From positions 62,001 through 126,000 of the forward strand of contig JABFGF010000008.1 of NCBI GenBank assembly GCA_013112635.1: DNA of 64,000 nt, given 5' to 3'. How positions within the stretch are numbered: position 1 is the first letter of the stretch; every line of letters starts with the position of its first letter. The translations under genes were made by a program, and so were the position numbers. The DNA is from Calditrichota bacterium. Lineage in GTDB: Bacteria; Calditrichota; Calditrichia; Calditrichales; J004. Positions 9,055-18,026 of this stretch are shown piece by piece. The notes beneath the pieces were generated by a model. That model did not search any database and had not been told where the DNA came from. It saw only the letters and a list, made by a program, of their open reading frames with translations.

Positions 9055-10275
9055 TTAAAATGTTACAAGTTGTTGGCCATACAAGGCTTCTAATTCAAAT
9101 ACTGCCTGATAGTATTCGGTCAGCTGTTCTGTATATTGTTTGCTGCCTTCGCGATAAATTTGTATTGCATTAAGGAATTCGGCCAGAGACATTGTTCCTT
9201 CTTTATAAGCAGCTAATATGTCCTCAACAAGAGTGTTGTTAGACTGTTCATTCCCATATTCCTGCAATAATTCCGCTTGCCTCTTAACTGTCTCAACCAG
9301 GTTAACAATTTGTGATCGTATTTTTTGACTGTAAAGAGCGTTTTCTGTCATCTGCATATGATGAACTATTTTTTGTTTTTCAATTTGCGGGCCATTCCAA
9401 TTTAAAAGCGGCAACGGTATAGACAGGCCAAAAGTATAACCCTTCCAGCCCGGATCTATTTTTTTATATCCGCCATGCAACGTTATTGAAGGTAAGATTC
9501 GGCTTTTTTCAAGTGTAATTCTTTGTTCCAATGCGGATAGCCTTAGCTGAGCAGCTTTTAATCCGGGATGGTTTTTTGTTAATTCAGTCTCTTCAAAAAT
9601 ATCTGTATCAATTTTTAAAAATGGGATTGATGTGCTTAGAATAATATCGTCTGAAGAATCAAAACCCAATATCTGTTTCAAAGAACTTAATGCGAGGCTA
9701 TTTTCCTTTTGTGTAAGTAATAAATCACCTTCCAATCCAAAGATACTCATGGCCAGCAGCCGAGCTTCCATTTTTGAAATTGCACCTTCCTCGCTTTGTG
9801 AGTGGGCAGCCTGTTTAAGGTTTTTAAAAACTTCTTTTAGATTTATTTGTTGTTCAGATAACTTCTTTAACAATCCTACTTTTATATATCCCGTGCGGAC
9901 AGATGCCAGCAACTGTTTCGAGTCTTGTTCCATGTTTAACTTTGCGGCTTCAAGATTAGCTCGCCATATGCTGCGTCGTTGCCAGTAATTCCATGGCAGG
10001 CTAAATGTTTTGCTTACATAAGCCAATTTTTCTGTTTCTTTGTTTCCATTGTTTTCAACGTATTCTTGATCATAGCTGAACTCAGGATTTGACCATTGTA
10101 GAGCTTCATCGCCTTGAGCTTTGATTATAGCTTGTCGAGCATTAATCAAGCTTTGCTGTGGACTTGTTTTTACAAGCAATTCTGGCAAATCTGTAATAGC
10201 CAATGAAATTTGCTTTCCTTGTGCAAACAAGTTGCCAGCTATTAATAAAAATATTAAAAAGCTTCGGATGGACAC
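9055..10275 (-). CDS. TolC/CusC-family outer-membrane efflux protein
   Basis: This 406-residue protein has a signal peptide ending near NLFAQ (residue 19) and long heptad-rich helices typical of TolC trimers. The two-fold repeat is visible as two long helical stretches, the second around residues 235-340 with LKAAQLRLSALEQ. It is the first gene of the minus-strand tripartite efflux operon. The start is supported by GGAGG just upstream on the minus strand. Confidence 0.88.
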   Translation of the reverse strand: MSIRSFLIFLLIAGNLFAQGKQISLAITDLPELLVKTSPQQSLINARQAIIKAQGDEALQWSNPEFSYDQEYVENNGNKETEKLAYVSKTFSLPWNYWQRRSIWRANLEAAKLNMEQDSKQLLASVRTGYIKVGLLKKLSEQQINLKEVFKNLKQAAHSQSEEGAISKMEARLLAMSIFGLEGDLLLTQKENSLALSSLKQILGFDSSDDIILSTSIPFLKIDTDIFEETELTKNHPGLKAAQLRLSALEQRITLEKSRILPSITLHGGYKKIDPGWKGYTFGLSIPLPLLNWNGPQIEKQKIVHHMQMTENALYSQKIRSQIVNLVETVKRQAELLQEYGNEQSNNTLVEDILAAYKEGTMSLAEFLNAIQIYREGSKQYTEQLTEYYQAVFELEALYGQQLVTF

Positions 10276-10367
10276 TTCTATCCTCCTTGTATTATGTTGT
10301 ATATAATTGGATATAATTTTCCGAAGACTATTTAAAAAAAATTAAACAGCATCGGTTGACGAGTTAT

Positions 10368-10775
10368 TTAGACAAAAACTGGGGGGGCGCGATTGGGAAA
10401 TGATAAAGGTAGATATTGACTCGGGATTTTTAAAGGTATATACCTCGGTATTCTGCTCAAAACCTGGGGTTCAATCTCTGAAGCTACATAACTCTTAAAG
10501 GTTTTTGCAGTAATTATAGAATTCGTTGTTTTTGCATGAATTGTATAATCACTGTCTCCGTCAAAGTGCGTGTCTTCATGCTCATGCTCATCGTTATGAC
10601 CATGATGCTCACCATGGTCATGATTATCTACAATTACATCTGGGGGGTGTATGCTAATTTGTAATTCAACATCATTCTGATGTTCCTGGGCGTGCCAGTG
10701 TACGACAGGATAAACCTGAGTGAAAAAAACATAGATTAGGAGAGAGATTATTTTTATGATTATATGCATATTCAA
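10368..10775 (-). CDS. Small exported histidine-rich protein, probable metal-binding
   Basis: This 135-residue protein has a hydrophobic N-terminus (about 4-24) and then His/Asp/Glu clusters: HWHAQEH near residue 26, and NHDHGEHHGHNDEHEHED at about 51-68. I recognise no family. Similar short His-rich exported proteins often sit beside metal efflux operons and buffer or sense Zn, Ni, Co or Cu. It lies 92 bases upstream of the TolC-type gene on the same strand, so it may be the first gene of that operon. No signal peptidase II site is visible, and the N-terminal helix could stay in the membrane. Confidence 0.65.
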   Translation of the reverse strand: MNMHIIIKIISLLIYVFFTQVYPVVHWHAQEHQNDVELQISIHPPDVIVDNHDHGEHHGHNDEHEHEDTHFDGDSDYTIHAKTTNSIITAKTFKSYVASEIEPQVLSRIPRYIPLKIPSQYLPLSFPNRAPPVFV

Positions 10776-10834
10776 AAACTATAATAAAGATCGTGAAACG
10801 TAGCAAAACAATTTATGTATTCCAATTTTTTTTA

Positions 10835-10854
10835 TATCTATTACTATCTATTAT
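10835..10854. repeat. Two tandem copies of a 10-bp unit in the divergent promoter region
   Basis: TATCTATTAC is followed immediately by TATCTATTAT, between the divergent His-rich and Ni-SOD genes. The period equals one helical turn. It may be a regulator site or chance AT-rich sequence. Confidence 0.3.
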
Positions 10855-10941
10855 GATTTACGGTTGATAAATCTCGTTTGTAAATTTATTTTAAACCTTC
10901 TAAGTTAACAACCCCAAAAAACAACCATTCACGGAGATATT

Positions 10942-11442
10942 ATGAAGCAAACATTTGTAAACAAATTTGTATTATTTTTATTATTGATTTTTATTCTCAG
11001 CAATTCTTCTTTATTTGCACATTGCCAAATACCATGCGGTATTTACGGTGACCAAATGCGCATAATGATATTAAAAGAACATGTTACTACAATTGAAAAA
11101 TCAATGAACAAAATTATAGAATTATCTAAAGCTGAAAGCATTAATTATAATCAATTAGTTCGCTGGGTGAATAACAAAGATCAGCATGCTCAGGAAATGC
11201 AGGATATAGTTACTGCTTATTTTCTAACACAGAGAATTAAACCGGTTGATTTAACTGACAAAGAAGCATATAAAAGCTATTCTGAGAAGACTACAACGCT
11301 CCAACAAATACTGTTTTATGCAATGAAAACAAAGCAAACAACAGATCTGAAGCATGGCGCTAAGTTAACAGAATTGATCGATCAGTTTTCCAAATCATAT
11401 TTTAGTGCTGAAGATTTAAAACATCTTAAAGAACACAAATAA
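10942..11442 (+). CDS. sodN: Nickel superoxide dismutase, exported
   Basis: The nickel hook is explicit: HCQIPCGIY at residues 27-35, matching the HCxxPCGxY signature whose His1, Cys2 and Cys6 ligate Ni in Ni-SOD. Residues 1-26 form a signal peptide ending in SLFA. Cleavage there would leave the histidine as residue 1, as the nickel site requires. In actinobacteria a dedicated protease, SodX, does this trimming; no SodX gene is visible nearby. The mature part is about 140 residues, somewhat longer than the classical 117. The protein would convert superoxide to oxygen and peroxide in the periplasm. It sits between two metal-efflux operons and has its own terminator. Confidence 0.9.
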   Translation: MKQTFVNKFVLFLLLIFILSNSSLFAHCQIPCGIYGDQMRIMILKEHVTTIEKSMNKIIELSKAESINYNQLVRWVNNKDQHAQEMQDIVTAYFLTQRIKPVDLTDKEAYKSYSEKTTTLQQILFYAMKTKQTTDLKHGAKLTELIDQFSKSYFSAEDLKHLKEHK

Positions 11443-11449
11443 GATTATG

Positions 11450-11475
11450 ATGGGCAGTTTGCTGCCCATTTTTTT
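11450..11475 (+). terminator. Rho-independent terminator after the Ni-SOD gene
   Basis: An 8-bp perfect stem (ATGGGCAG/CTGCCCAT) with a 4-base loop is followed by a T-run. It separates the Ni-SOD gene from the second efflux operon. Confidence 0.9.
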
Positions 11476-11520
11476 ATACGATTTTTCCTCATTTTTCTTT
11501 TTTATTTTCATATAACATAT

Positions 11521-11538
11521 TTCACTTTACAAAGTGAA
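11521..11538. promoter_or_regulatory. 18-bp dyad, candidate operator of the second efflux operon
   Basis: TTCACTTT-AC-AAAGTGAA has perfect 8-bp arms around a 2-base centre. It lies 78 bases before the start of the TolC-type gene, after the Ni-SOD terminator. There is no T-run, so a protein-binding site is more likely than a terminator. The repressor is unknown. Confidence 0.5.
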
Positions 11539-11615
11539 TCTTTTAATTAAATTGTGCATCAAATTTCCCAACGATAAAATTCATAATAGTTCTACTAACT
11601 CAAAGAGTTTATCAA

Positions 11616-12863
11616 ATGGCACTCAAAATGACTGTTTTTTTAATAATCGTTTTATCACTCCCTTTGTTGGCACAAAAAGAAACTCAGCTATTAAAATTAA
11701 ATGATGTGCTGGAGATTGCCAATAAAAATAATCCAGCCCTTAAGAATGCAAAACTAGATTTAAAAAAATCAAAAGAAATGCAATGGAGCGGTCTTGGATT
11801 AGATAATCCTAAGCTTATGTTTATGCAGGAAGGTATTGAGAGTTCATCTTATAATGGTTTCGCCGAACGGCAAATCGGAATCCAGCAAAATATTGACTTC
11901 CCGTTAAAAAGCTATTTTCGCACGGCAAGTCTCATTCGTGCAAAAAAGGCTTCAAAAGCACTTGTTGATTACCAACAAAATAAACTAAGGGCGAACGTAA
12001 AAATAGCTTATACGAAAGTTTTATATGCAAAGAGATTACAGAAATTACAGCAAAAGGAGCTTGAAATTGCTGACCGGTTACATCGCATTTCAGATAGTCG
12101 CTTTAAATCCGGCGATGCATCCGAGCTTGAGTTTATGAGAACCGAAATTCGTCTTTCAGAAAGTAAGAATGCCCTGGAAGAGGCCGCTAATATTTATCAT
12201 GCTACGCGATATAATTTATTTGAAACGATAGGTTTAGACGCTGAAGAACAAAGATATTCATTAGAGTTTTATGATACATTACTTTTTAAGGATCCGAATT
12301 TTGATGAAGAAGACCTTTTCGTCAATTCGATGAAACAACCTATACTTATAGCTGTCGAACATCAGATTCAATCAGCGAAAAATAAAAAATATGAAGTAGG
12401 CAGCTCTTTCTTTCCTGATATCTCCTTAAACCTTTATAAACAAGATTTTGGCAACGGCTATGATTTTGTTGGTTTTGAGGCCGGGTTTTCGATCCCGCTT
12501 TGGTTTTTCAGTAACCAGGCGGTTGATCTATCTTCAGCAAAAGTACGTTACGCGAAGGCTGTAAATGAAAAACATAAAATTAACCTGCAAATTAAGAAAG
12601 AAATTGAGCTTGCCTGGCACAATTATAAAAAAAATCAGGTTATACTTACACGTTATGATTCTAAAATTCTCGATCGGGTAAATCAACTTATGCAGGCTAC
12701 CGTAAAAGGATATGAGTTGGGTGAGATCGATTTGCTAAACTTGCTCGATACTCAAAGAACGTTTATAAATAGCCGGAAAAATTATTTTAAAGTTTTGCGT
12801 GATTACTATATAAGCTTAATCGAACTAGAACAATTTACTGACAACGAACTGGTTTATAATTGA
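11616..12863 (+). CDS. TolC-family outer-membrane protein of second efflux system (CzcC-like)
   Basis: This 415-residue protein has a signal peptide ending around LPLLAQ (residue 20) and the long amphipathic helices of the TolC/CzcC family, for example ANKNNPALKNAKLDLKKSK early on. A repeat of the fold follows in the second half, and LGEIDLLNLLDTQRTF near the end is characteristic of CzcC-type channels. It opens a three-gene plus-strand operon with adaptor and permease, and the adaptor start lies only 16 bases beyond its stop. The TolC protein of the neighbouring minus-strand system is clearly different, so these are two independent efflux sets. Confidence 0.9.
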   Translation: MALKMTVFLIIVLSLPLLAQKETQLLKLNDVLEIANKNNPALKNAKLDLKKSKEMQWSGLGLDNPKLMFMQEGIESSSYNGFAERQIGIQQNIDFPLKSYFRTASLIRAKKASKALVDYQQNKLRANVKIAYTKVLYAKRLQKLQQKELEIADRLHRISDSRFKSGDASELEFMRTEIRLSESKNALEEAANIYHATRYNLFETIGLDAEEQRYSLEFYDTLLFKDPNFDEEDLFVNSMKQPILIAVEHQIQSAKNKKYEVGSSFFPDISLNLYKQDFGNGYDFVGFEAGFSIPLWFFSNQAVDLSSAKVRYAKAVNEKHKINLQIKKEIELAWHNYKKNQVILTRYDSKILDRVNQLMQATVKGYELGEIDLLNLLDTQRTFINSRKNYFKVLRDYYISLIELEQFTDNELVYN

Positions 12864-12879
12864 AATAATGGAGATAAAA

Positions 12880-14070
12880 ATGCGATTTTTAAAAATGATT
12901 AAATTGCTTTCTTTGGCTTTGCTCGTAACGATAATTTCGTGCGGTCAAAATGAAACAGCCGTAGAAAAAGAAGTTGAAACCCTGCCACCATCTATGCGGT
13001 CTGATGATGAGGGATTAATCAATTATGTAACGCTAACTAATGAACAGGCAGAAAACCTGAAAATAAAAACAGAGGTTGTTCAAAAATCATTTGCTGTTTA
13101 TCCTATAAATGCTTCAGCTGTAGTTGAACCATCTCCCGATCACGTTAGCATAATAAGTGCGCCAATTGAAGGATTGATTGTAAAGATCTATGCTCATAAG
13201 GGAGACCCTGTTAAAAAAGGTCAGGTTTTACTTGAATTGGAAAGTCTGGAGTTTGCAGATTTAATTGCATCCTTAATACGTTCAAGCGCTGAAGAGAAAT
13301 TCCGTAAAAATAATTTTCAACGTATGCAGTCGCTTTATGATCAAAAAATAAAATCACGCCGTGAACTTGAACAATCTGAAAATGAGTATGAAAGGGCTCG
13401 CGCATCAGCCCGGGCTTCTGTGGCACGCTTGCTTGCGGTGGGTCTTACACAAAAGGAAATACAAGCCTGGCAGGAGGATCCGGACCGACATCCACATCTG
13501 GCAATCCGCGCCGACCGTTCCGGTTGGATGACCGAACATCTTGTTGAACACGGTCAGGCTGTTAATCGTTATGACCGAATGGGGATGATTGTAAATACTG
13601 ATAAATTACTGGTAAAAGGGTACGTATCTCCAGAAGATGCAGACTTTATCGATCCTGAAATCGATGTTACAATTAGCCTTCGTAAATCTGAAAACAAACA
13701 GCTAAAAACAAAAATTCATTCCATTGTTCCAGTATTAGATGAGCAAAATCGCTCAGTTGTTGTGAATGCTTTTGTAACAAATCCGGATTCCTGGCTTACA
13801 CCGGGTAGAAATGTTCGTATGCAAATTGAAGGTTCAACAGCCGAAAAAGTTATCCATATCTCAAAAAACGGACTTTTAATATTTGGTGACCAACCGACTG
13901 TTTTTGTAAAAGTTTCAGATAATAAATTTGAACAGCGTCCCATTAAGATTGCTCAAGATACTGGCTCAAGAACTGTGGTTTATAGTGGATTAACTGCTGG
14001 TGAAGAAATTGCGGTGAGCCAGGTTTTCTCCCTAAAAGCATTAGCCAAATACACAGAAGAACCTGAATAA
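12880..14070 (+). CDS. RND periplasmic adaptor lipoprotein (CzcB-like)
   Basis: This membrane-fusion protein of about 396 residues has a lipobox ending in IISC (C21 from the chosen start). A lipoyl-like segment, IEGLIVKIYAHKGDPVKKGQVLLELES, is followed by a long helical hairpin (ASLIRSSAEEKFRKN and on) and beta-barrel domains. I chose the ATG at 12880 because GGAG lies just before it. The in-frame ATG at 12868 overlaps that ribosome-binding site. It connects the inner-membrane permease encoded downstream with the TolC-type channel encoded upstream. Confidence 0.9.
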   Translation: MRFLKMIKLLSLALLVTIISCGQNETAVEKEVETLPPSMRSDDEGLINYVTLTNEQAENLKIKTEVVQKSFAVYPINASAVVEPSPDHVSIISAPIEGLIVKIYAHKGDPVKKGQVLLELESLEFADLIASLIRSSAEEKFRKNNFQRMQSLYDQKIKSRRELEQSENEYERARASARASVARLLAVGLTQKEIQAWQEDPDRHPHLAIRADRSGWMTEHLVEHGQAVNRYDRMGMIVNTDKLLVKGYVSPEDADFIDPEIDVTISLRKSENKQLKTKIHSIVPVLDEQNRSVVVNAFVTNPDSWLTPGRNVRMQIEGSTAEKVIHISKNGLLIFGDQPTVFVKVSDNKFEQRPIKIAQDTGSRTVVYSGLTAGEEIAVSQVFSLKALAKYTEEPE

Positions 14071-14097
14071 AGGATTAAATTTTAGCCGAGGAATATA

Positions 14098-17000
14098 ATG
14101 TTAAACCGAATTATCAATTTTAGTTTAAATCAGCGCTTTGTGGCAATCTCTTTGGTTATTTTAATGGCTTTTGGCGGATACAGGGCATTAAAAGATATTC
14201 CAATCAATTCTATGCCGGATGTTACACCGATTCAAGTTTTGGTTATAACAAAGGCGGGGCGCTATTCTCCCAATGATGTTGAAAAGCTGGTGAGCTTTCC
14301 TATTGAAACGGTAATGAGTGGCTTACCGGATGTGAGCGAAGTACGTTCAATTTCACAATTCGGCCTCTCGGCGGTTACAGTAGAGTTTGATGAAGGGACA
14401 GATATTTATTTTGCCCGACAGCTTGTTAGTCAAAGAATTCAAAGTATCGCCGGAGAACTTCCTGAAGGAGTCTCGTTACCTCAACTTGGGCCCATTTCAA
14501 CTGCCCTGGGTGAAATATATCAATATGTGGTTCGTGGTGAAACTCAGTCATTAACCGAGTTACGCACGATCCAAGATTGGCTTATCGCGCCACAGCTTAA
14601 AAAAATTCGTGGTGTTACAGAGATAAATTCTTTCGGCGGATTTGTAAAACAATATGAAGTAATAATCCGGCCCGGCCAACTACGCACACTTGGGATTGGC
14701 TTGAAAGATGTTATGGATGCAATCTCAAATAATAATAGTGTTTCCGGTGGAAATTTCCTTGAACACAATCGTGAACAATATATTATCCGGGGTTTTGGTC
14801 AAATCCGCAATGCAACGGATATTGAAAATATTGTGATCACACGAATTTCAAACCGGCCGGTATTTCTGCGCGAGGTTGCCGATGTGACCTTGAGTGAGCA
14901 ATTAAGGCAAGGCGCGGTAACGCAGGATGGCAATGGTGAAGTAGTTACAGGAATTATTATGATGCTCCGTGGCTATAATGGTGAATTGGTAATTGAAGAG
15001 ATTGTTGAAAAAATAAAAGACGTTAACAAGAGTCTGCCTAAGGGTGTAAAAATTGAACCATTTTATGACCAATCTGATTTGATTGACCGGACAACAAACA
15101 CATTGATTACTAATCTGGTTGAAGGCGGATTCCTGGTGATTGTTGTTTTACTACTGTTATTGGGTGAAATCCGTGGTGCTTTGATTGTGGCATCGGTTAT
15201 TCCATTCTCAATGCTTTTTGCTTTTATTGGAATGCGTGAGTTTGGTTTGGCCGCTAATTTAATGAGTTTAGGCGCAATCGATTTTGGTATGGTTGTGGAT
15301 GGTTCGGTGGTTATGATGGAAAATATAGTTCGTCGTTTGCAGCAGGATGACGATACGCCAAAAATTAAAAAAATAATGCAGGCCTCTATGGAGGTTTCGC
15401 GACCAATATTTTTTGGTGTTCTTATTATTCTAATGGTTTATGTGCCAATCATAACATTTAGCGGCATGGAAGGAATTTTGTTTAGACCAATGGCAATTAC
15501 TGTTGCAACAGCCGTTCTGGGATCGCTAATTCTCGCTTTACTTTATATTCCTGCAGTCGCCAGCATTGTATTTCGCAAAGGCATTAAAGTAAGCAGAAAC
15601 CGTTTGATGGAATGGTTGAGGCCGAAATACGTAAAAGCACTTCAGTGGCATTTAAAAAAGGCACGTCTCGTACTCGTTTCAGCATCTGTATTATTTCTTT
15701 TATCCCTGGTTTTGCTATTTAATACAGGGACGGAATTTTTGCCGGAGTTAGATGAGGGCTCAATCCTGATAGAAGAAATTCGTCTGCCAAGCTCTACCTT
15801 AGAAGAAAATATTAAAAATGCGGATTGGCTTGCTGAACAAATCATGAAAAATATTCCGGAAGTTAGAACTGTGGTTCCTAAGACGGGCCGATCGGATCTT
15901 GCCAATGATTGGATGGGAGTCCATCAGACAGATGTTTGGGTGCTGCTAAAACCAATGGATGAATGGCGCTCGGGAATGACCAAAGAAAAGATTGCTGAAG
16001 AAATCGAACCCTTTTTGCAGAGTGAACCGGGTCTTGCTTATAACTTTACACAACCTATCGCAATGCGCGTTGATGAACTTACGAGCGGCGTTAAATCAGA
16101 TGTGGCTGTTAAAGTTTTTGGAGAAGATTTGGATGTAATGAGTCAGATTGCAAATGACATTGCTACACAAATTGAAAAACTACACGGAACAGATAATTTT
16201 TATGTGGAAGAGGCAGAAGGGCAGCCATATATAAATATTGATATTGACAGGGATGCTGTTGCTTCGTTTGGAATAAATGCAGATGATGTTCAGCGTGTAA
16301 TTGAAGCCGGCATTGGCGGGCAGACTGTAAGCCAGGTGTTTGAGGGGCAGCGCCGTTTTGATATCACTGTACGATTTCCTCAAAATATACGCGATCGATA
16401 TGACAAAATTCTTGATTTGCCAGTTTACCTGCCGGATGGCGGATATATCCCTTTAAAACGTGTTGCGCATATTTATCCGGAAGAAGGCCCGCGTGAAGTT
16501 GCCAGGGAAAATGGTTGGCGCCGGACTATAGTTGGAGCAAATATTAAGGATATTGACATTGGGACTTATGTTGCGAATCTTAAAGAAAAAATAGACAGCC
16601 ATGTCAATATCCCGGCAGGTTACTTCCTGGAGTTTGGTGGCTCTTTTGAAAATCAACAGCGCGCCATAAATCACTTATTTCTTGTCGTACCATTAACTTT
16701 ATTAATTATTGTTGGATTGATGTATTTAATGTTTGGCAAGTTGCGCTATGTAGCTTTGATTTTTATAAATTTGCCATTTGCTTTGTCCGGTGGAATTTTT
16801 ATGCTGTGGATGAGAGATCTTTATCTGTCAGTTACTGCAAGCATTGGCTTTATTGCTTTGTTTGGGGTTGCCGTACTAAACGGAATTGTGCTGGTTGAGC
16901 ATATAAATGAAATGCGCAAAAAATCAACTAATCTAAAGGAATCTGTCCTTAATGCTGCGGCAGATCGGTTACGTCCAGTACTAATGACAGCCCTAGTAGC

Positions 17001-17193
17001 AAGCTTGGGATTTATTCCAATGGCCTTCAATGTTGGGCCAGGTTCAGAAGTGCAGAGACCATTAGCATCTGTGGTTATTGGTGGGTTGATAACTGCTACA
17101 TTCTTAACACTTTTTGTAATCCCGATCCTATACAATTGGATGGAAACCAAATACCCGGTTCAGGATAATTCTTCTGTTGATGCCATAAATTAA
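14098..17193 (+). CDS. Heavy-metal efflux RND permease (CzcA/CnrA type)
   Basis: This 1031-residue proton/metal antiporter has the complete RND plan. Helix 4 carries DFGMVVDGSVVMMEN (395-409), close to the DFGxxVDGA signature of the Zn/Co/Cd/Ni branch (CzcA, CnrA, NccA), with Ser in place of the usual Ala at 403. This branch differs from the permease at 4385, which has VDDA there. With the two genes before it, it forms a complete tripartite exporter. The nearby Ni-SOD makes nickel or cobalt an attractive substrate, but that is inference. Confidence 0.93.
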   Translation: MLNRIINFSLNQRFVAISLVILMAFGGYRALKDIPINSMPDVTPIQVLVITKAGRYSPNDVEKLVSFPIETVMSGLPDVSEVRSISQFGLSAVTVEFDEGTDIYFARQLVSQRIQSIAGELPEGVSLPQLGPISTALGEIYQYVVRGETQSLTELRTIQDWLIAPQLKKIRGVTEINSFGGFVKQYEVIIRPGQLRTLGIGLKDVMDAISNNNSVSGGNFLEHNREQYIIRGFGQIRNATDIENIVITRISNRPVFLREVADVTLSEQLRQGAVTQDGNGEVVTGIIMMLRGYNGELVIEEIVEKIKDVNKSLPKGVKIEPFYDQSDLIDRTTNTLITNLVEGGFLVIVVLLLLLGEIRGALIVASVIPFSMLFAFIGMREFGLAANLMSLGAIDFGMVVDGSVVMMENIVRRLQQDDDTPKIKKIMQASMEVSRPIFFGVLIILMVYVPIITFSGMEGILFRPMAITVATAVLGSLILALLYIPAVASIVFRKGIKVSRNRLMEWLRPKYVKALQWHLKKARLVLVSASVLFLLSLVLLFNTGTEFLPELDEGSILIEEIRLPSSTLEENIKNADWLAEQIMKNIPEVRTVVPKTGRSDLANDWMGVHQTDVWVLLKPMDEWRSGMTKEKIAEEIEPFLQSEPGLAYNFTQPIAMRVDELTSGVKSDVAVKVFGEDLDVMSQIANDIATQIEKLHGTDNFYVEEAEGQPYINIDIDRDAVASFGINADDVQRVIEAGIGGQTVSQVFEGQRRFDITVRFPQNIRDRYDKILDLPVYLPDGGYIPLKRVAHIYPEEGPREVARENGWRRTIVGANIKDIDIGTYVANLKEKIDSHVNIPAGYFLEFGGSFENQQRAINHLFLVVPLTLLIIVGLMYLMFGKLRYVALIFINLPFALSGGIFMLWMRDLYLSVTASIGFIALFGVAVLNGIVLVEHINEMRKKSTNLKESVLNAAADRLRPVLMTALVASLGFIPMAFNVGPGSEVQRPLASVVIGGLITATFLTLFVIPILYNWMETKYPVQDNSSVDAIN

Positions 17194-17627
17194 TTTGAAA
17201 TATAGAGGGAATCACTCTTGGCCCATTTTATTAAAGTGCCGATTTCCTCTTCTGTTAAGTCAGCTTCAGAGTGAGTAATTATATAAGGTGGAAGTGGCAT
17301 TTCACCTTCTTCAACTTCTTCAACAAGCTCTTTGAGTTTCCGGCTTTTACGCTTCTGAGAATATTCCTGCCAAATCGAGAAATTAAGTTCATCCCGACCT
17401 TCCTGAACATGGTTAACCACAAAAAATGAAACGGGGGCAACAAAACTGTACCACGGCCAGTTTGTATTATTAGAGTGGCAATCATAACAAGCTTTTTCAA
17501 TTATGGGTTTTACTTCTGGTTTGAGTTTTATTTCTGATGTTGGATTGGATGCAGGATTATCCCTATTAAGTGGGATAAATTGTATGATTATTAAAACGAT
17601 AATCAATGCTATAAGTGCTTTTTTCAT
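17190..17627 (-). CDS. Haem-binding domain protein, membrane-anchored
   Basis: This 145-residue protein has one N-terminal transmembrane segment (about 3-20) and a single c-type haem motif, CYDCH, at 47-51, followed by SNNTNWPWYSFVAPVSFFV. That pattern matches the small 'haem-binding domain' proteins common in Bacteroidota and relatives, sometimes found next to metal efflux or cytochrome genes. It is probably a periplasmic monohaem electron carrier or sensor. Its 3' end overlaps the convergent permease gene by 4 bases, and no terminator lies between them. Confidence 0.8.
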   Translation of the reverse strand: MKKALIALIIVLIIIQFIPLNRDNPASNPTSEIKLKPEVKPIIEKACYDCHSNNTNWPWYSFVAPVSFFVVNHVQEGRDELNFSIWQEYSQKRKSRKLKELVEEVEEGEMPLPPYIITHSEADLTEEEIGTLIKWAKSDSLYISN

Positions 17628-17998
17628 TTACTGCTCCATTTATTTTAAGCTGATTTAAGATTGCGGTGGTTTAAACTACGGGAGGCGGAAATTTTTTTCA
17701 AGACAAATTGATTTCTTGTGGGAAGTCTTTTAGGCAAGGTACTTCCCCTTGGAATTAATATGCTGCCATAGAGAAATGGATTACAACAGAAAGGCGTTGG
17801 CTAAAAAGTATAATTAATCTGACTCATTATCAGGGATTTAGCCGGTTGATTTCCAGGTCTTATTTCAATGTATTTTAGATGTTCATTAATATTTGAATGG
17901 TAGAATTAAGAATAAGTTTAATTCAAAATCTTGGAAAAAATAAAAGGATATAAATAAATACAATTATATATTGCATTTATATTTTTACTTCGTAAATT
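17628..17998. other. Intergenic region without a recognised gene
   Basis: I see no convincing reading frame or RNA gene here. It holds the divergent promoters of the haem-binding gene and the TetR gene. A weak stem, GGGAAGT/ACTTCCC, lies near 17720-17750. Confidence 0.5.
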
Positions 17999-18014
17999 GT
18001 AAGTAATTACTTAC
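17999..18014. promoter_or_regulatory. Perfect 16-bp palindrome, probable TetR operator site 1
   Basis: GTAAGTAATTACTTAC is a perfect palindrome ending 12 bases before the start of the TetR-family gene. That position would let a repressor block its own transcription or translation start. Related 16-bp dyads occur at 18629 and 22747. Confidence 0.75.
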
Positions 18015-18026
18015 GTACTAAAAATT

